DNA from: Trifolium pratense
Lineage: Eukaryota > Streptophyta > Magnoliopsida > Fabales > Fabaceae
Assembly (NCBI RefSeq): GCF_020283565.1
Contig: NC_060065.1
Span: forward strand, 28,384,409-28,448,408
Direction: 5' to 3'
Length of the DNA stretch: 64,000 bases
Below, piece by piece: positions 55,015 to 64,000 of the stretch; within the stretch, counting starts at the first letter, position 1, and each line of letters opens with the position of its first letter. The notes under the pieces are model-generated. The model was not told the origin of the DNA. It made no database searches and saw only the letters and a program-made list of their open reading frames with translations. The translations under genes were made by a program, and so were the position numbers.

Positions 55015-56700
55015 AAATTACGTATGGTTTCAGTTATGTATGAGAAAAGAAGTAATTTTCTAGTATATATTTGTTTTTTCCTTTTGTTTTAATTAAATTT
55101 TTACTTTTTTACAATTAATTTTCTACTACTATATGGTAATTTGCTGATATTTTTTTTAAAAAATTATGGTATTAGACACGTCGATGATTTAAACAAAAAT
55201 TTGACTAAAAGGACCAACTTGAAACTTTTTAAACGTAAGAGACCAAATTGAAATATAAAATAAACATAAGAGACCAAATATGCAATTTAGCCTTTTATTT
55301 ATATTATGTCATAATTTTAAAAATAAGATTTTAAAATTCAAATTCAATCAAAATAGAGACACTAAAATTCTATTAAAAAAGACTTGGCTTTATAGTAAAA
55401 ATGGTGTTTTGAGCATGTCCAAGAAGATTAAGGCCTTAATTGAATGTGAAACTGAGAAGAAGTTGAATTGCATACGTACAAACAATGGAGGTGATTATTT
55501 GATAAAACTCGAAGCATATTGTAGAGAGAACTGAATTATACTAGCAGGGAATGTGAGCAAAGGAATGTCACTGGATGTAGATGCTTTGGATTACTATGAA
55601 ACATGTTGAAATAAGATGAGAGAACGATGGGAAAAACGATCATAATTTACACTGTATTTTTCAAGGTGAGAGTTCTGGATTACTATAAAACTGATTGAAA
55701 CAAGAAGGTGAGAGAACAATGGAAAAACGATCTTAATTTACATTGTATTTTTTAAGGTGTGAGAGTTTTGGATTACTATGAAAGTAGTTGGTTTTTTTTT
55801 TTGTGGGCTAAAAAAAACAGTAGTTGATTTAATTACTTTTTATGGATAAGATATATAGTTTTTTTTTTTATTTTTTAAAAAAACATTAGCGTGCATAGGC
55901 ATCACATGATAAATATGTCATCCCAACTATGTTGGCACCCCATAATCATCACTTATCATTTGCAGCACATAAGATATATAGTTTGTTATTATAAAAAAAA
56001 TAAAAAAGATATATAATTTGTTGAGATTAAGTTGGATAAATCTATAATAAACATAGTAAAACTTCAATATCCTTAACGTAATGACTCTATTATAAAATGA
56101 ATTGTTCTTTTAATTACTTTTCATGGATAAATTTAAAGATATATAGTTTGTTATTATAGAAAAAAAAAATTTATAATAAAATATAGTAAAACTTCTATAT
56201 CCTTAAGGTAATGACTCTATTATAAAAGGAATTGTTCTAAATCACTATCATAAAAATACTTTTCATATCAAAAAGTTCAGCAATTGGCGAAGTGGTAATG
56301 CATTGTTGTAAGTGTTATTTTAGTATAAAGTTTTTCAACCAAGGTAATGGCATTGTAGTATTCCTTAAGATAACTTAAAATTTTACCTTTGAACTTAAGT
56401 TTTATTTTAATAGGTTAAATATATTTTTAGTCTCTACTATTTTTCTAATTTTTTTTTTACAAAACTATTTTTCTAAAATTTATTTTTTTATTATCCTTAA
56501 ACTTTTAAATAATATTTTTTAATAATAACATTAAACTTTTTATTTTATTTAATGTCATTTTTACAATGCACAATATTTTTGCTCCCATAACGTATATTTA
56601 AGTAACTGATCATAAGATATAATATCTCAAATTTACCGTTGAACATTAAATCAAATTTCTTAAATAATATTTGAAAAGAATACATAAATAATATTAAAAA
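55015..56700. other. Repeat-rich intergenic DNA
   Basis: Contains an inverted copy of the 28503-type repeat (55165-55290), a copia integrase scrap (55370-55534), a roughly 90-bp tandem pair (55587-55770, units starting GGATTACTAT) and a roughly 150-bp duplication (about 55985-56110 and 56110-56240). No intact gene. Confidence 0.5.
55370..55534 (+). pseudogene. Ty1-copia integrase fragment
   Basis: KIKALIECETEKKLNCIRTN followed by NGGDYLIKLEAYCREN matches the copia integrase core block (K..K.LR.DNGGEY...FE.YC...GI). The aspartate of the DNGGEY motif has become Asn. Only this block survives. Confidence 0.75.
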
Positions 56701-56709
56701 AAAAATTAT

Positions 56710-56738
56710 CTCGTGCATGGCACGAGCTAACATACTAG
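56710..56738 (+). mobile_element. Helitron-type 3' terminus
   Basis: The hairpin CTCGTGC-ATG-GCACGAG is followed by CTAACATACTAG and then T. No 5' partner found. Confidence 0.6.
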
Positions 56739-56775
56739 TATAATTATAAACTTAAATATCAATAAAAGACAATGG

Positions 56776-56806
56776 ACCCGTGCGAATGCACGAGTCTCTA
56801 AACTGG
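56776..56806 (+). mobile_element. Helitron-type 3' terminus
   Basis: The hairpin-forming ACCCGTGCGAATGCACGAGT, with one mismatch, is followed by CTCTAAACTGG and T, giving the CTRR end. It lies 68 bases after the previous terminus. Confidence 0.5.
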
Positions 56807-56846
56807 TTTTATTGAATGAAGTAATTTATTTGATGTTATCATATTT

Positions 56847-56993
56847 GGTAGATTAGTAGTAAATGTTAAAATCTTATATTTCATCAACAAAAAAAAAGTT
56901 AAAATCTTATAATTAATTTTAATATATAGTTAGTAGCTTAGTAGTAGATGTTCATATTTTTATGCTGGTGAATTCTTTGGTACATATATTATA
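56847..56993 (+). repeat. Direct repeat left of Helitron fragment
   Basis: About 147 bp (TTTGGTAGATTAGTAGTAAATG ... GGTGAATTCTTTGGTAC) repeated at 58718-58865. The right end includes about 27 bp matching the left terminus of the Mutator-like element at 58841. Confidence 0.8.
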
Positions 56994-57139
56994 GTTTTAT
57001 CTTAAAAAAAAAAAGAAATTTTATATTATTTTTTTTTACATGAAATTATTAGTATTAAAAAAAACGAGTTGGAAGAGTCGGACTATTAAACAAAATTTCT
57101 AATAGCTACACAAAAGTTGATGGAGGGACATGTTCTATT

Positions 57140-58577
57140 GATGTCAACAATCACTTTGGAGCAGAGGAGCGTATATGATAAGATTATGACAAGGGTGAAT
57201 GAAAATAAAACAGGCCTTTCTTTCCTTTAATTACAGTTATGGTGGAACATGTAAGTCTTTTATTTGAAGAGCTTTATCCGCTGCATTTCGATCAAGAGGA
57301 GATATTGTTTTAAATGTTGCATCAAGTGGTATTTGTAACATTGCTATTAATCGGTGGAAGAACCGCACGTTCCAGGTTTTGCATTTCCATAAATGCAGAT
57401 GAATACTCTACTTGCACTATTCACCCTTAGCACAATTGATTGCCAAGACAATGCTCATTATATGGGACGAAACTTCTATGATGCACAAACATTTTTTTGA
57501 GGCAGTTGATCGCACCTTAAGGGATATTCTTACAACTTATGATGAGAGCAATAAATATTAAATGCATTCCTTTTGGGGGAAAAGTTGTAGTATTTGGCGG
57601 TGATTTTTGACAAATTCTACCGGTCATACCCAAAGGAACTAGGCATGTAGTTGTAAATACTAGCATTAATTCATCCAAAATTTGGCATCACTGTGAAGTA
57701 TTAACATTAACCACTAATATGAGACTTTTGCATGGTAGTGTTGGTCAGGATCTACATGAAAGGAAAATGCTCTCATATTGGGTTTTGGGAATTGGTGATG
57801 GAAGTATTGGAGACAGAGATGATGTTGACATCACGCTGCGTATTCCATATGATGTTCTGATTCCAAGCTCATATGATCCTATTGCCTCGATTGTTACTGC
57901 CATATATCCATCTATATTTGATAATATGAAAGATCCTTCATATTTTCAAGATAGAGTCATATTGACTCCAAAAAAATTCATTTGTTGACCTGATTAATGA
58001 GTACATGTTGTCATTAATAGACGGTGATGAAAAAGTATATTTGAGCTACGATTCTCCAGATAATGATAACTCTGGTTTCGATAGGCCGGATGATATTCAC
58101 ACTCCCGAGTTTTAAAATACAATTGTCTGTTTGGGCCTTCCAAATCACAAGTTAATATTGAAAGTGGGAGTTCCAGTTATGTTATTGAGAAATATTGATC
58201 CAACTCATGAGTTGTGCAATGGAACTCGGTTGATTGTTACAAAGATGAGACAATTTATTATAAAAGGAAATGTAATATCAGGAAGCAGTATAGGCGACAA
58301 ATGTTTTATTCCCAGATTATCCTTAACACCATCTGACGTTAGAATCCCTTTCAAATTACAACGTCGACAATTTTCTATCGCTGTTTCATTTGCCATGACT
58401 ATTAACAAGAGTCAGAGTCAGTCACTGGAAAATGTTGGAGTGTATCTTCCGCAATCAGTATTTTCACATGGTCAGTTATACGTTGATGATAACGGCAACC
58501 TTCCAAATACCACTTCAAATGTAGTTTATAAAGAAATTTTCTGTAATTTGTATGATTGTTTGTACTTTCATGTTTAA
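57140..58577 (+). pseudogene. PIF1-like helicase (Helitron) pseudogene
   Basis: Helitrons carry a PIF1-like 5'-3' DNA helicase. Fragments in several frames match it in order: KIMTRVNENKTGL, a damaged Walker A (YGGTCKSF), GKVVVFGGDF then QILPVIPKGTR, then NMRLLHG, YWVLGIGDGSIGD and DPIASIVTAIYP (57719-57988), and finally GLPNHKLILKVGVPVMLLRN, IDPTHELCNGTRLIV and VSFAMTINKSQSQSL (58131-58577). There are many stops and frame shifts, and no Rep domain is present. It is dead. Confidence 0.88.
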
Positions 58578-58686
58578 GTAAGTTGGTGGAAATAAATTAG
58601 ACAATAAATATCTTCGGTTCCTACGCGTATGAATTACTTTTTTTATTAACCAAAAGAGATATAATATAATTGATCTACGATTATTG

Positions 58687-58717
58687 ACTCGTGCGAACGC
58701 ACGAGTGTGGTGACTAG
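58687..58717 (+). mobile_element. Helitron 3' terminus after PIF1 remnant
   Basis: A perfect hairpin (ACTCGTGCG-AA-CGCACGAGT) is followed by GTGGTGACTAG and then T. It lies 110 bases after the helicase remnant in the same orientation, so it is probably the end of that element. Confidence 0.8.
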
Positions 58718-58865
58718 TTTGGTAGATTAGTAATAGATGTTAAAATCTTATATTTCATCAACAAAAAAAATGTTAAAATCTTATAATTAATTTTAATATA
58801 TAGTTACTAGATTAGTAGTAGATGTTCCTATTTTTATGCTGGTGAATTCTTCGGTACAAATATTA
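58718..58865 (+). repeat. Direct repeat right of Helitron fragment
   Basis: Second copy of 56847-56993, starting immediately after the Helitron CTAG end. Confidence 0.8.
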
Positions 58866-58947
58866 TCTGGATGTGTACTGGTACATTGCTGAGGTGGTTA
58901 GCAAGTGGCAATTATTTAATGCAGATTTTGTTTCTTTATTAAGTTTT

Positions 58948-59122
58948 GAAAAATGCTAACTAGTGCCCCTGGGGCACTGGTTAAGAAGCTAAATAAGGTA
59001 TGAATGTATTGAAAATTGTGTAATCTACTTTTTATAAGTATAAAAAATGCTCTTTTCAATGTAAAAACTACTCCTTTTGGTATCCTTAACTAGTGCCCCG
59101 GGGGCACTGGTTAGCATGACCC
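58948..59122. mobile_element. Mutator-type MITE, copy B
   Basis: Same family as 3591-3764: AAATGCTAACTAGTGCCCC at the left, GGGGGCACTGGTTAGCATGA at the right. The flanks TATTAAGTT / TATTAAAAT resemble a decayed duplication. It interrupts the left arm of the Mutator-like element. Confidence 0.75.
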
Positions 59123-59185
59123 ATATTAAAATACTACTTTTTAATATTTGCAAATATATCCTTCATATAAATATACGTGTTTTTA

Positions 59186-59863
59186 CTGTTTTTACTGTTC
59201 TCCAATTACATCTATACACGTGTATTTTATTTTTTTTTCAATTTTAACGCCGTGACCCTTCTGTTTGTTTAATCAAACCCAGTTGAACAGGATCCACATA
59301 GCTGGACAGAAATAAAGCAGCCATGCCGCTGCAACTTGCAATCCTCACCCCTCTGATGTGTTTGTTTTCACCCAAGTCATCTTTACCATGGAGCATTCTT
59401 CATTATTCAACCGTTTCATCCAACAAAACAAATTCCAAAAACTCTACTTGTTTTTTTGTTATCGCAGGAAATCAATGTATAATTTTTCATAAGAAAACCA
59501 CTACCAAAGGACCAAAGTTGCTGTTTGACGGGTAATCAGTTTCATGATGAAAACCAGATCCACCGCCATCGAGGAAAGGTTAGATCTACATTTAACTGAT
59601 TGTTCCGACGATGACCCGACAAATCTCGTCCCGAGAAACCTCCGACACGATGTAATTCACAGAACAGAACCACTATGGATTGTATTCGTTGCCGACATCA
59701 CAATAAAAGAAAATGAGACAACAATTGACGCATGAAGATTGGAGATAATGGAGAAGTGGGGTAAAACAAGAAACAGAGGAATGTGATTGGAACTCAAACG
59801 GCGTTAAAATTGAATATAAAATAATACACGTGTATAGATGTAATTGGGGAACAGTAAAAACAG
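59186..59863. mobile_element. Nested inverted-repeat element, 678 bp
   Basis: Terminal arms of about 75 bp (CTGTTTTTACTGTTC..., containing ATCTATACACGTGTATT and AACGCCGT) are inverted. The core (about 59285-59740) is of higher complexity with two open stretches of 60-70 codons that I do not recognise; it could be captured host sequence. Confidence 0.7.
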
Positions 59864-60264
59864 CATCTATGGTACTGTATCTAAGTTTTGTCCTAAATAT
59901 AATTATCACTCATGTACTACCGTAAATCAAAGCATGCATCAAATCTTTCAACCTAAATTTTCAAGTTTTTTTTTAAGCAAACATATTTTTTTACAAGATT
60001 CAAATATATTAATATATTCTAAATATCATATAAAATATTAATAATATTATTTTAGTATTTTAACAATATATTGGTATTTTCTAAAAAAAAGTATGATTTT
60101 AACAAATTATTATTATTGGATCCAACTATGATTTTAATATTTCAATATTATTTTCTTTCAATTTTTTTTAATATTACTAAACTTAATTTTAATATTTTAA
60201 TTTTGTCAAGATTTGAATTCTTAGGTAAAAACTAACCCGTGATTGTCAAAATTTGAATTCCTAA

Positions 60265-61245
60265 GGGGATGTATTGGATTGCGATTTTATGAGATTTTGT
60301 TGGACTATATTGATTTTGTGAGATTTTAAAAACAATTTTACAATCAAGATTTTTAACACATGATTTGAATGAATTTTGAGAGATTTTTTTCAAAAGACTT
60401 TTTACAATCAAGATTTCATAATACTTTATATATTAGGAAACTTTTGTATATTTGAAAATTTTTAAAAGAATCAATAAATTTTAATAAAAGAAATTATATT
60501 TTTTTTGGGAATCCAATTAGTTTTTTTTTTAATGTATATGTTTCTAATCACCAATAAAAAAGTCGCCACCACCACCATTGATGGGAAACAAAAGCAGATG
60601 AATGTGACGAAAAAAATTCGTTTGTTGTAAAAAGTTGTAATGAATCAAAAGTTTGTAAAAAAGATGTAGAATTTGTTAAAATATTTTTTGCAAAAAAACA
60701 TATTTGATAAGTAAAGAAGAAGAAGAAAAAAAACTGGTATAATGATGATGAAAGTCTTGGAGAGTTTGAAAAATTCTCAAGGCTTTTGGTGAGATTGTTG
60801 AAAAAGTGAACAAAGAAAAGAAGAAGAAAAAATCGGGTACAATGATGATGAACTACGAAAGTAATAAAGAAGAAGAAGTTTGATACAGTGATGATGAAAG
60901 AAAAAAGTCTTGGAGAGTTCAAAAAAGTCTCAAGGCTTTTGGTGGGATTGTTGAAAAAGTCTATCAAATGTATTTTCAACTAAAAAGTCTCTCAAAATCC
61001 ATTCCCAAAAAGAATCCATCAAAATCGGTAGACTTTTGAATACCAATAAACATTTTGAAAGTAGTAACAAATCTCAATTGAATACCAACAGATTTTGTTG
61101 CCCTGAAAAAAAAATCTTGTTTGTCTTAATTGAATACCACAAGATTTATTTAACTTTTGTAAAAGTCTTGATTGAATACTTCAAGATTTTTTTGTCATAA
61201 AAAAGTCTTTTAAAATCCCATGAAATCTCAATCCAATACACCCCC
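60265..61245. mobile_element. Nested inverted-repeat element, ~0.98 kb
   Basis: The left end GGGGATGTATTGGATTGCGA pairs with the right end TCTCAATCCAATACACCCC. The interior holds a duplicated unit (about 60715-60810 and 60840-60965) with AGTCTTGGAGAGTT and CTCAAGGCTTTTGGTG. A long Phe-rich minus frame across it is compositional and not a gene. Confidence 0.7.
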
Positions 61246-61970
61246 CGTTAGTCAAGTTGAATAGTCAGATTCAAAATATTTGATCTCCTTAGTCCCTTTC
61301 GTAATAGGTTTCTTGCGCAATAGTTAGTCCAACAATATGAAATTGAATCGTTAGATTTTTGAAATTCAACTTCTTAATTTATTCTAATTAGGCCAAGTTA
61401 AACAGATTGACTAAGGTCAATTGATTGTCATAGTCATAATTGAGAAAATTAGTTGAAACCTCATTTCATATGAACTACGTTTCTTTAATCATAATTAATC
61501 TAATTAGTTGATGTTGAACCGTTAGATTATCAACATTTAAATTCGTAAGTGTTTTCCATTCTAATATATGCTATAAAATAATATTAATAATATTAATTTA
61601 TTTGAGTTTTGCTAAAAAAATTGTTTGCTTAAAAAAAAGTGAAAATCTTAGTTGGAATATTTGATGCATCCTTTGATTTATTATTGAACATGATTGATGA
61701 TTATATTTATGTGGATGATATATTTGCAAATATTAAAAAGTAGTGTTTAATATAGAAATCTTAATAAAGAAATAAAATCTGCATTAAATGTTTGTCACTT
61801 GTTAACCACCTCAGCGATGTACCGGTACTGAAGAGTTCACCTTTTATGCCTGTTAATATTCATTTTACTCTTTCTTTAACTTTTTTATAGACTAAAAAAC
61901 TTTCTATAATTATTGTTTTTTGTTTTGATTCTATTTTTATGCATAGATTCATTTTTTTATTCCTATTTTT

Positions 61971-62390
61971 AGGGTCCGTTTGTTACAGATTAAAAAAAAA
62001 TAGTGATTTTGATGCAAAATAATTTAGAGATTAGTTTTTAGAGATTTTTAGAAAATTTGAATTAATTTGTGTTTGTTTATTATTATAAAAATCATTTTTT
62101 TTAAATAAAATAATCTTTAGTTTGTTTGGATACAACTTATAAAAGTGATTTTTTTAATTACAAATAACTTTCTTCTTTTAACATTTTCTTTTCTCTCTCC
62201 TCTAAAAAAAATCTATTATTTTATAAGCTACTCTTAGTAGCTTCTTATTTTTAGCTGTTTTCTGATTATTTTTAGCTGTTTTCTGATTATTTTAAAAATC
62301 TGTAACAAACAGATGCAAAACAATTAAAAGTAATTATTTTTATAAAAAAAGTGATTTTTTTCTAAAAGAAGCTATAACAAACGGTCACTT
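61971..62390. mobile_element. hAT-like MITE, 420 bp
   Basis: AGGGTCCGTTTGTTACAG pairs with CTATAACAAACGGTCACTT at the far end. It contains the short tandem TTAGCTGTTTTCTGATTAT twice. Related termini at 25630 and 45697. Confidence 0.6.
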
Positions 62391-62488
62391 AAGCATATCA
62401 TCTTTTTATTGTATTTATCTTAGATTCTGTCTATATTTTTTCCTATTAAAGATAAATCAGTAAATTTGGTAGCAATATTTTTTCCTAT

Positions 62489-62503
62489 TTATTATTATTA
62501 TTA

Positions 62504-62569
<66 letters not shown>
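62489..62569. repeat. (ATT)n microsatellite
   Basis: About 80 bases of ATT/TTA repeats, slightly interrupted at the start. Confidence 0.95.
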
Positions 62570-63541
62570 GAATTTTTTGACTAATACATTATTATTATTA
62601 ATGGTTAGTAGTAAACTTTGTAGTAATATTATTTATGTTTTGTTTATAAAAAAAAATTATTTATGTTTCTTTTCTCTCTTTTTTTATGAAAAATATTGTT
62701 TATGCTTCTTTTTTTAGAGTATTTTTTTTATTTCAATATTTCTATTTTTATGCGATTTTTTCTTATTTTTTCTATAATTTTTTATTGACTAAACTTTCTA
62801 TAATTTTTTTCCATTTTTTTTATATATGGATTGTTATGTTTTGTTCCTATCTATTTTGTTCCTATTTTTAAGCAAATAATCTTTCTATATATATATTTTA
62901 TATATTTTTAATAATGAAATTACAATGAAGGATATAAAATTTGCAATGTGGTTAAGAGTAATAAGGATAAATTAGTAACTTTGGCTGTAATCGATTTTAA
63001 TAAGGATAAAATTTGCAAAATTATTGTTTATTTTTCAATTTCTATATTCCTATTTTTATGCATATTCATCTTATTTTTTCTATAGTTTTTTTTATTCCTA
63101 TTTTTAATAAGCATAAATATATTGTTCTATTTTGTTCCTGTCTATAATCTATTTTATTCCTATTTTTAAGCATATCATCTTTTTATTGTACTTATCTTAT
63201 ATTCTTTCTATATATTTTTTTGTATTTATCTTCTATATATATATTTTTTTAATTTTTTTTTAGTGAAATTACAATGAAGGATATAAAACTTGCAACGTGG
63301 TTAAAAGTAATAAGGATAAAATAGTCACTTTGGCGGTGGTAATCGATTTTAATTAGTAATAGATTAGAATAGATAGATAAAATAGAAGTAGATTGAAAAC
63401 AATATAACCCCACAAAAGATAAACCGTGAGAAAAAAAAATCTACAAATATGCAACACATCGCACGTAACAAAACAAATTTCCAAAACAAAATAGATACAA
63501 AGTCCTTTCATAAACGAGATCTCACACATTAAAGATTACCA
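62570..63541. repeat. AT-rich upstream DNA with 85-bp direct repeat
   Basis: The segment GAAATTACAATGAAGGATAT...AATCGATTTTAA occurs at 62916-63000 and again at 63264-63350, in a larger decayed duplication of about 350 bp. The second copy is about 190 bases upstream of the secreted-protein start. Otherwise no gene. Confidence 0.65.
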
Positions 63542-63961
63542 ATGTCACCTTCAATGTCTTTTTCACGGAAAATCGTTGTTGTCATGTTTGTTTTGGCCAT
63601 GATCACATGTTCCCCTGCCAAAGCTAGCACCATAGAGCATTGCCTAAGGTTGAAATTCTATCCACCACCACCACCACCGCAAGCGGCCTTGGGACATAGA
63701 TCCGGATTTGATTTGAGTCGCATTGTTTGTCGGGATGTTTTGCGTTCCGTGGGACATTCTATTAGATCGTCGGGGAAATTGCCTTGGCGTTACTTAGGTG
63801 CCCTTTGTAACATTTTTGAGGACAATGAGCAGAAAATTGAAGGTTACATTAAAGATACCTACAAGGCACGTGATATTGATAGATTAATTGATGGTAGATC
63901 TTGTGCTATCATTAGAAAGAAGCTACACCCTATATCACCTTTATCTTTGCCTAGGCAATAG
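63542..63961 (+). CDS. Small secreted protein, unknown function
   Basis: A single-exon 139-residue protein. Residues 1-28 form a signal peptide (hydrophobic IVVVMFVLAM core, likely cleavage after AKA). A short polyproline run follows at 41-46 and the mature part has four cysteines (34, 63, 89 and 121) that could form two disulfides. It is basic, with predicted helices around residues 56-75 and 91-117. Both ATGs at codons 1 and 5 would give a working signal peptide; the first is used. I do not recognise the family. Cysteine-containing secreted plant proteins such as prolamin-like or egg-cell-secreted types are possible but the spacing does not clearly match. Confidence 0.75.
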   Translation: MSPSMSFSRKIVVVMFVLAMITCSPAKASTIEHCLRLKFYPPPPPPQAALGHRSGFDLSRIVCRDVLRSVGHSIRSSGKLPWRYLGALCNIFEDNEQKIEGYIKDTYKARDIDRLIDGRSCAIIRKKLHPISPLSLPRQ

Positions 63962-64000
63962 ATTGTTGTTGAATGATTTATATAATTCTAGTGATTCAAC

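Larger units (their letters stand above)
58841..61841. mobile_element. Non-autonomous Mutator-like element, 3.0 kb
   Basis: The ends are GGTGAATTCTTCGGTAC and its complement. The inverted repeat continues through CTGAGGTGGTTA, AATGCAGATTTT and TTTCTTTATTAAG, and resumes beyond the nested MITE. It is flanked by a 9-bp duplication TTTTATGCT / TTTTATGCC (58832-58840 and 61842-61850; 8 of 9 match), as expected for Mutator superfamily. No transposase. Three other elements are nested inside. Confidence 0.85.

Noticed and set aside
60548..60979. A 143-codon Phe-rich minus-strand frame
   Set aside because: It derives from GAA/AAG-rich repeat units in a nested inverted-repeat element.
62466..62717. 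An Ile-repeat open frame
   Set aside because: It is a translation of the (ATT)n microsatellite.

Overview
This is plant nuclear DNA. Introns follow GT-AG rules, the intergenic DNA is AT-rich and full of nested transposons, and a chloroplast ndhD fragment sits inside nuclear sequence. The sieve-element-occlusion gene, the repeat families and the overall composition suggest a legume, probably a clover or medick relative (Trifolium/Medicago). The species call is inference; nothing in the window proves it.

Layout. 1-7.4 kb: a four-exon chloroplast RNA-binding protein gene (814-2711, +) with a SINE in intron 2, then a Mutator-type MITE and a 5'-truncated L1-type LINE flanked by an 11-bp target duplication. 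7.4-11 kb: a four-exon protein-L-isoaspartate methyltransferase gene (-) whose intron 2 holds a non-autonomous CACTA element carrying a piece of a syntaxin-like gene. 11.1-15.0 kb: a large long-inverted-repeat element with a nested Stowaway-type MITE and a Helitron-type 3' end. 15.9-20.0 kb: a decayed Ty1-copia element (-) with near-identical LTRs and a solo LTR of another family nested inside it. 20.9-25.2 kb: a complete seven-exon sieve element occlusion (SEO) gene (+) with two SINEs in introns and a foldback MITE in its 3' region. 25.6-29.3 kb: MITEs and anonymous AT-rich DNA. 29.5-31.4 kb: an intronless receptor kinase gene closely resembling SOBIR1. 31.9-33.5 kb: a nuclear plastid insertion carrying decayed ndhD, flanked by a ~111-bp duplication and patchwork filler. 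35.1-36.8 kb: a frameshifted pentatricopeptide-repeat pseudogene (-). 37.7-38.1 kb: a solo LTR. 40.1-43.6 kb: a Ty3-gypsy gag-protease remnant interrupted by a small hAT element. 45.4-54 kb: unrecognised exon-like pieces, a CESA1-like cellulose synthase pseudogene and a degenerate tandem repeat. 54.3-58.7 kb: fragments of a LINE, a copia integrase and a Helitron PIF1 helicase. 58.8-61.8 kb: a Mutator-like element with three nested elements. The window closes with a small secreted-protein gene (63542-63961, +).

Five genes look intact: the chloroplast RNP, the isoaspartate methyltransferase, SEO, SOBIR1-like and the small secreted protein. They share no pathway; they are ordinary plant genes separated by transposon debris. 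The most distinctive material is structural: the gene-capturing CACTA element, the plastid insertion with templated filler, the nested LTR elements, and the CESA1-like pseudogene bracketed by a duplicated leader sequence. I did not find convincing evidence of a wholly new biological system.
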